From Tannerellaceae bacterium (GTDB lineage: Bacteria; Bacteroidota; Bacteroidia; Bacteroidales; Tannerellaceae): a stretch of 41,166 nt of DNA. Below the pieces are notes generated by a model. The model did not search any database and was not told the origin of the DNA. It was given only the letters and a program-made list of their open reading frames with translations. Position numbers and translations under genes: made by a program. The stretch lies in contig JAIRRS010000048.1 of assembly GCA_031255855.1 (NCBI GenBank), positions 1 through 41,166 on the forward strand, written 5' to 3'. Shown piece after piece: positions 34,318 to 41,166 of the stretch. Each line of letters opens with the position of its first letter. Within the stretch, counting starts at the first letter, position 1.

Positions 34318-36615
34318 TTAAAAACTTATTTTTACCCCGCCAAAATAACTTCTCGGAAACGAAGGCCCATAGATATACGTGGCATCCCTGTCGGCTCCCT
34401 TATCGAAATCAGACTGATATGCGTCAAACAGATTCTGGACGCCTGCGCTTACTTCCAGCTTCGACTCGCGGTATAAGGGGAATCCATACGCTAGTTTAAG
34501 CGTCATGTCGAAGAAACCGGATGTTTTCATCGATTCATCTTTAGGTATATAACCTGCCAGGTGTTGTACCAGCATACTGCCTGTATAAGTTCCCGACAAG
34601 AAAGCCGTAAAACGATTGAACGGAGTAATCGTAGAGGTAAAATAACCATACTTGTCCGGCGTACGAAACATCTTCTTTGAAGCCGGGATAGTCTCATCTT
34701 CACTCCATTTCTCAGGTTTGTCGTACTTGCTGTTCTGGAACGTGAAACCGGCTTGCAACGAAAGCCACGACGTTAAGACTGCTTTCCCCTCCAGCGTCAC
34801 GCCCATAACCTGCGCTCCAGAACCGTTCCTGCGTTCCTTGATAAGATTCCCCTGCTGGTCTTGTCCTATATCTTCCAGCACAAATACGTCTTTTAGTTTC
34901 GTATAGAAACCTTCCGCCAGGAAGTTCACCTGAACACCGCCAAAACGCCGGTATATGTCTACGGAAGTACTCAAACTATGGGATTTTTCCTCCTTCAAAT
35001 CTTCCGAACGCCGGATTAATGCCACTTCCCCTCCAACAGCAGCAATGTGCAAGTCTTCGTCGAAAGCCTGCGGGGCGCGGAATCCGCTTGAATAACTGAC
35101 CCGGATATTGATATCTTCCGTAGGATTGAAACGAAGATTGGCGCGGGGGCTAAACACCACTTTGTCAATCAGGTTATGCTTATCCAAACGCCCTCCGATA
35201 AGGATACTCCACATCTTATTCTTCCACTCGTTTTGGAGGAACAAACTCCCGATACGCACTTTCTGGTTGGTATGCCGTTCATAGCCAAGCATCTCATCTT
35301 CCAAATGGTCGGAATTATATTCGATACCCGTCATCAATTGCGAAGGCATAAACAGGAAACGGTCGAAATCATACGAATACTGCGTGCCCGCTAAAGCCGT
35401 CAAATCGGTTGTTTTCCCATAAGCGTTCGGGTCTTTACCTGTGCCGTAATAACTGCCGCGGCTCGTATTCATGGCCGAAACAAAGACATTCAGTTTATGT
35501 TTATAATCGTTGGAAAAGATATCGAATTTCACGCTCCCTCCATCAACGGAATGTTGCACCTGTTCCGTTATATCGGCTTCATGAGGAGGCACATCCAGCT
35601 TATTCCCTCCTCTCCTAAACTCTTCCAGGTGATGATATTCAACTGTCACTTTCGAATAATCTGTCGTCTTTATATAAGAACGGAAACCAACCGTCTGGTT
35701 CTTCAACATCGGGGTTTCCGTATATCCATCCCCGTCATGATCGTATGCCGAACGGTGTCGGTTTTGCCCGAACACATACAACCCTATTTTCCGGTTATCG
35801 GTTACTAATGAAGCGTTTAGCGACGTATTGTTGTCAAACGATCCACTCCCGCCAATCGATGTGATAGCATGAACCAATTCCCCCGAATTACGGTTCGGTT
35901 CCTTCGTTATGATATTAATCGTGCCCGCTATAGCCGACGAACCAAACAAGGCAGAGCCACCACCTCGCATCACCTCCACTCGCTCAATCATGTTTGCAGG
36001 AAGTTGTTCCAGTCCATACACACCCGAAAGGGCGCTAAACACCGGGCGGGAGTCTATCAATATCTGCGTATACGGCCCATCGAGTCCGTTGATACGCACT
36101 TGTGTAAGGCCACAATTCTGGCAATTGTTCTCCACACGTACGCCCGGTTGGAAATTCAGTCCCTGTGCTAATGTAAGCGAGTTCGTATTGCTAAAAACAT
36201 TCGCGTCCAACACATTCACCAGCGAAGGTGCAAGCCTTCGGGTAGTCTCGCTACGGTTGGCCGACACCACCACTCCATCAATGGCAATACGGTCTTCCTC
36301 TATCTCAAAATTAAGTTCTACACTTTTCCCTCTCGCCAAGGTCACTCTCTTTTCCACGGTTCTATACCCAATAGACTGCACCACGATCGTAAACTCGCCT
36401 TCCGGCAGGTTTTTAAGATAATAATGTCCCGTAGCATCGGTGGTCGCTCCGATAGTCGATCCCTTAATCACCACATTGATAAATGCCAGGTGTTCATTTG
36501 TAGACTTGTCAACAACGTGACCGAATAAATTAGTGTCGGAACTCCTTTGCGGCTCCTCCGCAATAGCATACACCCATATAAAGCACATGCTTATAAATAG
36601 AAAAACTTTGTTCAT
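34318..36615 (-). CDS. TonB-dependent outer-membrane receptor with carboxypeptidase-regulatory-like N-terminus
   Basis: 765 residues. Signal peptide to about 19 (ending YAIAEE); a carboxypeptidase-regulatory-like domain (about 29-110, GHVVDKSTNEHLAFINVVI); a plug (about 125-235) with VRINGLDGPYTQILIDSRP and SALFGSSAIAGTINIITKEP; then a barrel ending YFGGVKISF. No separate TonB box is obvious. In the plug, RVENNCQNCGLTQVRI has a CxxC pair, unusual for an exported receptor and possibly metal-binding or a disulfide. Ligand: the upstream riboswitch and BtuG-like gene suggest cobalamin; the His-rich neighbour suggests a metal. I cannot decide from sequence. Confidence 0.92.
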   Translation of the reverse strand: MNKVFLFISMCFIWVYAIAEEPQRSSDTNLFGHVVDKSTNEHLAFINVVIKGSTIGATTDATGHYYLKNLPEGEFTIVVQSIGYRTVEKRVTLARGKSVELNFEIEEDRIAIDGVVVSANRSETTRRLAPSLVNVLDANVFSNTNSLTLAQGLNFQPGVRVENNCQNCGLTQVRINGLDGPYTQILIDSRPVFSALSGVYGLEQLPANMIERVEVMRGGGSALFGSSAIAGTINIITKEPNRNSGELVHAITSIGGSGSFDNNTSLNASLVTDNRKIGLYVFGQNRHRSAYDHDGDGYTETPMLKNQTVGFRSYIKTTDYSKVTVEYHHLEEFRRGGNKLDVPPHEADITEQVQHSVDGGSVKFDIFSNDYKHKLNVFVSAMNTSRGSYYGTGKDPNAYGKTTDLTALAGTQYSYDFDRFLFMPSQLMTGIEYNSDHLEDEMLGYERHTNQKVRIGSLFLQNEWKNKMWSILIGGRLDKHNLIDKVVFSPRANLRFNPTEDINIRVSYSSGFRAPQAFDEDLHIAAVGGEVALIRRSEDLKEEKSHSLSTSVDIYRRFGGVQVNFLAEGFYTKLKDVFVLEDIGQDQQGNLIKERRNGSGAQVMGVTLEGKAVLTSWLSLQAGFTFQNSKYDKPEKWSEDETIPASKKMFRTPDKYGYFTSTITPFNRFTAFLSGTYTGSMLVQHLAGYIPKDESMKTSGFFDMTLKLAYGFPLYRESKLEVSAGVQNLFDAYQSDFDKGADRDATYIYGPSFPRSYFGGVKISF

Positions 36616-36709
36616 AATAATGTTTGATTACAATAAATAACTACCCTGAAAAAAAATAGACCATTCCTTTCCCGGTTTCAAATAAAACGATTAAAGACAA
36701 AAAAAGTAA

Positions 36710-37069
36710 TCAGACAACAACGGGAGGCGCGCGAAGTTTACAAGAACCCCCGTCCGGGCGTTTATAATATGAATAAACAAATCTGGTTATTACAAGCGTA
36801 ACAAACAAAGATAAAGCTGCCAGGATAATGTGAGAAACAACATCATCCGTCTGCAAAATAGTGGATACCTGGTGTAGCAACTGTATCTCTGTCCCGGTAT
36901 GATGGTGGTCGGCAGCAGAGTTATCCCCATTCTTCGCATGCGGGTGGGCATGCACAATCGTTATACCGTTAACAATATGAAGGTGGCTAAACGAAATAAT
37001 GCATCCTAAGTACATCAAAAAGAGTACCAAGAGCATAATTTTCACATATTTTAAATACTTCCCCTTCAT
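36710..37069 (-). CDS. Small His-rich membrane protein, possible metal-handling partner of the receptor
   Basis: 119 residues. Membrane helix at about 9-28 (IMLLVLFLMYLGCIISFSH), a short extracytoplasmic loop rich in His (HLHIV, HAHPHAKN, DHHHTG, then LLHQ), and a second helix at about 78-99. The tail is basic and ends CKLRAPPVV, with Cys near the end, a kind of ending seen in small Bacteroidetes proteins near metal genes. The loop has about ten His and would face the periplasm if the first helix is an uncleaved signal anchor. It lies 94 bases upstream of the receptor start, on the same strand. I do not recognise a named family. Confidence 0.7.
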   Translation of the reverse strand: MKGKYLKYVKIMLLVLFLMYLGCIISFSHLHIVNGITIVHAHPHAKNGDNSAADHHHTGTEIQLLHQVSTILQTDDVVSHIILAALSLFVTLVITRFVYSYYKRPDGGSCKLRAPPVVV

Positions 37070-37138
37070 ATCAGGGGCGCGAAGTTACAATATTACCCCA
37101 ATTCTAAGAAACCATTTTGATGTTTTTTTAAATTGGTT

Positions 37139-37170
37139 TACCAAAGCATGATTAACATCATGCTTTGGTA
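37139..37170. repeat. Perfect 14-bp inverted repeat between the giant protein gene and the His-rich gene
   Basis: TACCAAAGCATGAT and its exact complement around a 4-base loop. On the minus strand no T-run follows, so it may slow or process the transcript rather than end it. Confidence 0.6.
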
Positions 37171-37244
37171 TCTCATGTTTTTGGTCGCTATCGGCCTCAC
37201 ATTACGACAGGAGGAAACACCTGGCTTCCTCCCGCCTCTATAGT

Positions 37245-40200
37245 TTACCGGACAACAAACTTACATATCTTCCTGCTCCCGCTCTTCTCAGCCGTCAAGA
37301 TATACACACCGGCCGAAAGGCTTACACGGTAGGCTTCATCATCCGAACCGACCCTGATCACAGCGACGTTCTGTCCGTCAATCCGGAACACGCGAACCAC
37401 ATGTCCGCCCAGGTTTTCCAAATAAAGCGTCCCGTTGGAGTGCCATACTCTGGCGTCGGCAGAAGCAACACCATCGATACCGGTAACATCCGTCTCTCCT
37501 TCATCAGGCGAAACAACGACAATACAGGTAGCTTCGTAGTCCCCGGCAGTAGCCTTGATTACACAAGCACCCGGAGCAATCGCAATAACCATACCTTCCG
37601 GTGTTACATCGGCAACGGCCTTGTCGGAAGAACTCCAACGAACACTCTTGCCCACTAAGCCGGAAGAGAGCGTGACCGTAAGTCTTGCCATTTCCCGCTC
37701 CTTAAGCGGCAGGTACGAGGCGCTCAGTGTGATGCGTTCCGGTGTTACAACCGATCCGGCGCTGGGTTGCACAGTCACGGTGATGTCGCGCGTCAATACC
37801 TTGCCGTTAGAATTAAATTTAAGCACAAGCGTAGCCGTCTGAACCGCCGCCGGATCGCTGAGTGGGGTGATAAAGAGCGAATCGTGGCGGATGAAGGCAT
37901 CAATAAGCGACGGGGCGCTGTTGCCCTCGATGGTCTTGACGATAGCGGAAGCCATCTGGTCGGCATCGCTGACCAGCGGGCGCAACGCCAGCTTTTCATA
38001 GCGGTGTGCTGCGTTGAGCGTGACTGCGGCCGGGAACGATTCATCAATCACCGGATCTGCGTTATCGGGAAAGATAAACAGCGACGGCCACCAGTAGGTG
38101 TCTTTCAGTGGATAGTGACCCAGTTGCTCGCCCGTGTTCGGGTTGATCCGGTACACTTCCCAGACTGTTCTTTCTTCGTTCGGCGCACTGAGGTGGAAAA
38201 GGGTGATCCATACGTATAGGTCGCCGGTGGCAGGATGGATACGGAACGAAGGGCCATACATATTCCAGTGTGCACGGGGAAACTTTGCCGGAAGGGGGCA
38301 GGCCGTGTTGTCCGAAGCGTCGAACACGGTCGTTACCGTGTTGGCGTCAATGTCGTAGCGTCGTATCAACTGGGGGCCTTGCTTGCGGTCTATCCAGTAA
38401 AGCACGTTTTCCTTCGGGCTACTGCAGAAAGGATCAGCCTGCCAGGCAGCCCAGGTGGAGGATGGCGCACCGACGCCGGCGGGCAACGGAAACACCGTCT
38501 CTTCGAGCGTCCACGGGTCGATGCGTATCAACGCATTGTAGGGCGCTACCTCATCCACCAGGCCTTCCTCGTCCATATTACCTAGATTGCCCTGCGATTC
38601 GGAGACAGTGGCGCCTCCCCAAAGATAGCCGTCAAACGACTGCACAAGAGAGGAATAGTGGTATGTGCCCAGCGTAGTTTCCACCGTGTGTGTCCGGGCA
38701 TTGATTACCAGAAGACCTTGGCTTTGATGGACGGCAAAGACCCGCTCGCCCACGCGAATCATCGTGCCGATTTGTCCGGTGTAGAGGCCGCTGCCCGACT
38801 TCGTCCCCTCTACCGTGGTGGCCGGGAGCTGCTCTACCGCCTTGTCGGATCCCTTGTAGCCGCCCGGGACGCTGCTCAGGCTGTCCAGATTGATGACATG
38901 AATACCGCTGCTGGAACCAATGTAGCCCGTATGATCGTCTACGCCGAGAAAAGCGCGACCGTCGCCCGATGGGTAATTCCAGAATTCACGGTGCTGCTCC
39001 ATTGTTACGGGGTCGAAAACGACCAGACGTGCGCCTTGCTTGGAGGTGACGTAGAACTTGCCGCCGTAGATGGCGCCGAACTGTGAGGTGACGCCGAAGT
39101 CGCGGGCGGGGGATCGAAATTCATCCACCGGATTGTTGAAGGCGGTGTAGAGGTCGTAGTCCCACGTGCCGTCGGGATGGAGGAAGTTGAGACGCCCCGT
39201 ACTGGGAAAGTTGCCTTCGGTGAGCATAAAGACGCCGTCGGTGTAGTCCGGGTCGGTAAAGATGAGCACGCAGGTATCCGTGGCGCCGCCGTCGGCGGCC
39301 GTGACAACCAGCTTGGCTGTTCCCGCCTTCCTGCCCTTCAGGGTATATACTCCGCCCACAAGATTCCTGGCTACCACATTCTCAGGGTCAATAAATGTCC
39401 CGGTAAAAGCTTTGTCGAGCGCATTAGCGGGCGTAACGACGGGGGAAGGGATGCGGATTTCCTGATGGTGCGAGCGGCGGATGGTGTCGTGCTCCAGCGT
39501 AATGGCGGAGACGTGGGGATAGGCAATTATGTCTATAACCACCGTGTTGCACACAGTAGGATGATCTTTCGACGCCGCAGTGATAGTTACCTGGCCGGCC
39601 GCAACGGGCGTAAGTATACCTTTACTACCGTCGTTCGCAATGGTGGCGATGCTGGGGTCGCTACTTGTCCAAATGATAGCCTGTGAAGCGTCACCGGGTG
39701 CGACGACAGCGGTAAACTCATATGTGCCTTTTTCAGTGTAAAGGGTTCCGGAGGGCGGCGTGATGGTGACGCCTGTCGGCGCCGCGCTGTCACACTCCTT
39801 GGAGGGTTCCGTTTCGCCAGGCGCCAGGTAGACCGCTTGCCAGGCGCCGCTGTGCGTCTTACAGGTATAGTCTATATCGTTGCCGGCCAAATCTTTTTCG
39901 GGGAACTCGACACCGCTCAGGTTGAAGTTGTCTCCCCATTGCAACTGTGAGGGCAGGCGGCGGTAGGCCGGGCTTTGGGTGGTATTCACCTTGTAGATAC
40001 CTCCATCGAGCGTCAGAGGCGCAGGCGTGGCGCCAACGGGGATAACGACGTCGCCTGCGGCGTCGACCGACGGCCAGCCAAGGGGCGTTTTTGAACCTTG
40101 CAGGATGACGTTATATCCTTTGGAAACATAATTGTTGCCGCTTACTTTGAATGTCGGCTCGCCGTCACTGTAGTCCATTACGACGCAGTTGATCATTTCG

Positions 40201-40874
40201 ACCGGTTTGGAGTTATTGGCGATAAGGGAGTGTTCTTTATCCAAAGACCTCCCCCCCTCCATTATATCATACGAACCTGCCTGTTTCACGAAAGTGCAGG
40301 ATACAAACGATGTGGCAGAGTTTGAAATGCTCACATACACCTGGCGATTGGATCCGGCCTTGGCTATAAAGGCGCAACCTTCGAATGTAATTGAGCCTCC
40401 CGTAGGGAAGACGCCGAGATGCCTGATGTTATTTGCCGTGGGGCTGAACGAACAGCCCCTTATACGGCCGGTGGTAGCGCTAAAGATAAGATCGCTGGGA
40501 ATATCCGTAAAATGGATGTTTTCCACCCATAAGTTTTTCATTTTTCTGTTTATTGCGCTGCCAAAGATGTAATAACTGCCGGCGATTGTTACACCGTTGC
40601 CGAGCACCGTCAGGTTTTTACCGTCGAAATTCGCCGAACCATTAAAGGGATAAAGAGCAGCCTTTCCCAGTTTGATGGTATCGTTGGCCAGGGCATCGTC
40701 AAATTCGATGATGTCGCCATCGGCCAGGTTGTTCATAATGTAGCGAAATGTTCCTTCACCGCCGTCGTCGGCCTTGGAAGTAACCCGCCGGATGCCGGCT
40801 TGCGCCCCACCGCTTATGCAGAGGCCGCAAAGCGCAAGGAGCATTGTCTTGATAAGTTTACTTGTTTTATTCAT
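37245..40874 (-). CDS. Giant secreted protein: beta-helix, Ig-like domains, BtuG-like (DUF5074) propeller and sorting-like C-terminus
   Basis: 1209 residues from MNKTSKLIKTM at 40874; the signal peptide ends near GGAQA. Rough order: parallel beta-helix-like part (28-340; GEGTFRYIMNNLADGDIIEF, then short strand repeats); Big2 domain (366-450; WTSSDPSIATI, AGQVTITA); a second Ig-like domain (455-540); a propeller (546-940) starting VFMLTEGNFPSTGRLNFLHP with GDGRAFLGVDDHTGYIG, GQIGTMIRVGERVFAVHQSQ, GLLVIN and KENVLYWID; an Ig-like part; a third Big2 (1043-1122; RWSSSDKAVADV); and a C-terminal module (1130-1209) ending GVYILTAEKSGSRKICKFVV, like a type IX secretion sorting domain. The propeller follows DUF5074/BtuG, the surface protein that binds vitamin B12 in Bacteroides. 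It lies directly downstream of a cobalamin riboswitch. Its GC content is far above that of its neighbours. Confidence 0.85.
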   Translation of the reverse strand: MNKTSKLIKTMLLALCGLCISGGAQAGIRRVTSKADDGGEGTFRYIMNNLADGDIIEFDDALANDTIKLGKAALYPFNGSANFDGKNLTVLGNGVTIAGSYYIFGSAINRKMKNLWVENIHFTDIPSDLIFSATTGRIRGCSFSPTANNIRHLGVFPTGGSITFEGCAFIAKAGSNRQVYVSISNSATSFVSCTFVKQAGSYDIMEGGRSLDKEHSLIANNSKPVEMINCVVMDYSDGEPTFKVSGNNYVSKGYNVILQGSKTPLGWPSVDAAGDVVIPVGATPAPLTLDGGIYKVNTTQSPAYRRLPSQLQWGDNFNLSGVEFPEKDLAGNDIDYTCKTHSGAWQAVYLAPGETEPSKECDSAAPTGVTITPPSGTLYTEKGTYEFTAVVAPGDASQAIIWTSSDPSIATIANDGSKGILTPVAAGQVTITAASKDHPTVCNTVVIDIIAYPHVSAITLEHDTIRRSHHQEIRIPSPVVTPANALDKAFTGTFIDPENVVARNLVGGVYTLKGRKAGTAKLVVTAADGGATDTCVLIFTDPDYTDGVFMLTEGNFPSTGRLNFLHPDGTWDYDLYTAFNNPVDEFRSPARDFGVTSQFGAIYGGKFYVTSKQGARLVVFDPVTMEQHREFWNYPSGDGRAFLGVDDHTGYIGSSSGIHVINLDSLSSVPGGYKGSDKAVEQLPATTVEGTKSGSGLYTGQIGTMIRVGERVFAVHQSQGLLVINARTHTVETTLGTYHYSSLVQSFDGYLWGGATVSESQGNLGNMDEEGLVDEVAPYNALIRIDPWTLEETVFPLPAGVGAPSSTWAAWQADPFCSSPKENVLYWIDRKQGPQLIRRYDIDANTVTTVFDASDNTACPLPAKFPRAHWNMYGPSFRIHPATGDLYVWITLFHLSAPNEERTVWEVYRINPNTGEQLGHYPLKDTYWWPSLFIFPDNADPVIDESFPAAVTLNAAHRYEKLALRPLVSDADQMASAIVKTIEGNSAPSLIDAFIRHDSLFITPLSDPAAVQTATLVLKFNSNGKVLTRDITVTVQPSAGSVVTPERITLSASYLPLKEREMARLTVTLSSGLVGKSVRWSSSDKAVADVTPEGMVIAIAPGACVIKATAGDYEATCIVVVSPDEGETDVTGIDGVASADARVWHSNGTLYLENLGGHVVRVFRIDGQNVAVIRVGSDDEAYRVSLSAGVYILTAEKSGSRKICKFVVR

Positions 40875-40926
40875 AATCAGTTTTTTAAGGGTTCGCCGGT
40901 ATTGACCGGCGTTCCGGATTAAATTC

Positions 40927-41064
40927 TTATTCTCCACAAATAGCAGATGGCATCAGCAACAAAAAACCGACCCGGGAAACAAAATAAACCTGTTGGGATA
41001 AACATCCTGTACTTTCATACGCTCCGTTTGTATCAAGCTCTATCTCCCGAAAGCTCTTAACCAT
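40927..41064 (-). CDS. Possible 45-residue leader peptide between riboswitch and target gene
   Basis: ATG at 41064, 8 bases past the end of the riboswitch core, opens a frame MVKSFREIELDTNGAYESTG ending at a TAA at 40927-40929, 52 bases before the giant gene. The second half has a hydrophobic segment (VYFVSRVGFLLLMPSAI). It could be a translated leader or only an open frame inside the expression platform; no ribosome site is seen. Confidence 0.3.
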   Translation of the reverse strand: MVKSFREIELDTNGAYESTGCLSQQVYFVSRVGFLLLMPSAICGE

Positions 41065-41071
41065 CTATTTT

Positions 41072-41166
41072 GGCAGGTCTTCTGACTTACTCCTTCTTTG
41101 AGCGTCCTTCCCATTCCTTTCGGAACAGTGGATTGAGTATGGCTCAAAGACTTCAGTGGAGCTTAC
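41072..41166 (-). promoter_or_regulatory. Cobalamin (adenosylcobalamin-type) riboswitch, 5' part outside the window
   Basis: On the minus strand the 3' half of the B12 aptamer is clear: CCACTG, then GGGAAGG, then AAGTCAGAAGACCTGCC, the B12 box, which differs from the consensus by about one base. CTTTGAGC (41142-41149 on the plus strand as its complement) pairs with GCTCAAAG (41096-41103) as a core stem, and GTTCCGAAAGGAAT forms a small hairpin between. In this family, bound cobalamin turns off the gene below. The first long gene below is the giant BtuG-like protein (about 200 bases). The 5' half and promoter lie beyond the right edge. Confidence 0.9.

Noticed and set aside
35909..36421. 170-codon plus-strand frame
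   Set aside because: Antisense to the plug region of the TonB receptor.
39177..39686. 169-codon and neighbouring long plus-strand frames across 37401-40572
   Set aside because: They are shadows of the GC-rich giant gene; none has a recognisable domain.

Overview
The window looks like a chromosomal segment of a gut-type Bacteroidales bacterium, plausibly Parabacteroides or a close relative (inference). The support is: several promoters with the Bacteroidetes pattern TTG-N19-TAnnTTTG, tRNA genes without encoded CCA, a SusC-style TonB receptor with a carboxypeptidase-regulatory-like N-terminus, a surface protein with the mature start QVTIGS, a four-subunit 2-oxoacid:ferredoxin oxidoreductase, and a LytS/LytTR plus AraC regulator set.

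Layout. (1) 1-7690 is AT-rich. It holds a 3'-truncated (window edge) secreted S51 peptidase, two regulator-like genes that both carry homopolymer frameshifts, and a four-gene operon: RND/MMPL exporter, LolA-like periplasmic protein, DUF1302-like outer-membrane barrel, and a membrane-anchored NAPE-PLD-like metallo-hydrolase. (2) 7820-8010 holds an initiator tRNA-fMet with promoter and terminator. (3) 8135-12196 is a GntP permease / RidA / D-serine-dehydratase-like / M19 dipeptidase operon that reads as D-amino acid use. (4) 12220-15357 on the minus strand holds a LacI regulator, an SDR (probable fructuronate reductase) and mannonate dehydratase, i.e. hexuronate catabolism. (5) 15380-20661 on the minus strand is housekeeping: a membrane protein, malate dehydrogenase, and an overlapping DUF5063 / 3'-5' exonuclease / RlmI / PAP2 operon. 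(6) 20866-22935 encodes a large surface protein. (7) 23431-26296 is the vor/kor operon with an extra 59-residue membrane protein. (8) 26376-29347 holds recF-DUF721, a YfgM-like TPR protein, ribH, tRNA-Tyr and tRNA-Gly. (9) 29541-30917 encodes a double DUF1080 lipoprotein. (10) 30918-34246 holds a possible small RNA or leader, a tiny HTH-like ORF, a LytS kinase, a LytTR regulator and an AraC regulator. (11) 34318-41166 on the minus strand holds a cobalamin riboswitch, a 1209-residue secreted protein containing a BtuG-like DUF5074 propeller, a His-rich membrane protein and a TonB receptor.

The most interesting system is the last. The riboswitch core lies directly upstream of the GC-rich giant protein, which joins a beta-helix, Ig-like domains, a BtuG-like vitamin B12-binding type propeller and a sorting-like C-terminus. 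A TonB receptor follows downstream. I infer a vitamin B12 capture locus with an unusual architecture. Second is the NAPE-PLD-like hydrolase in an RND/LolA-like/DUF1302 envelope operon, which suggests processing and export of a lipid. Third is the DsdX/DSD/RidA-like D-amino acid operon.

All functional statements come from motif reading by eye. No database search was possible.
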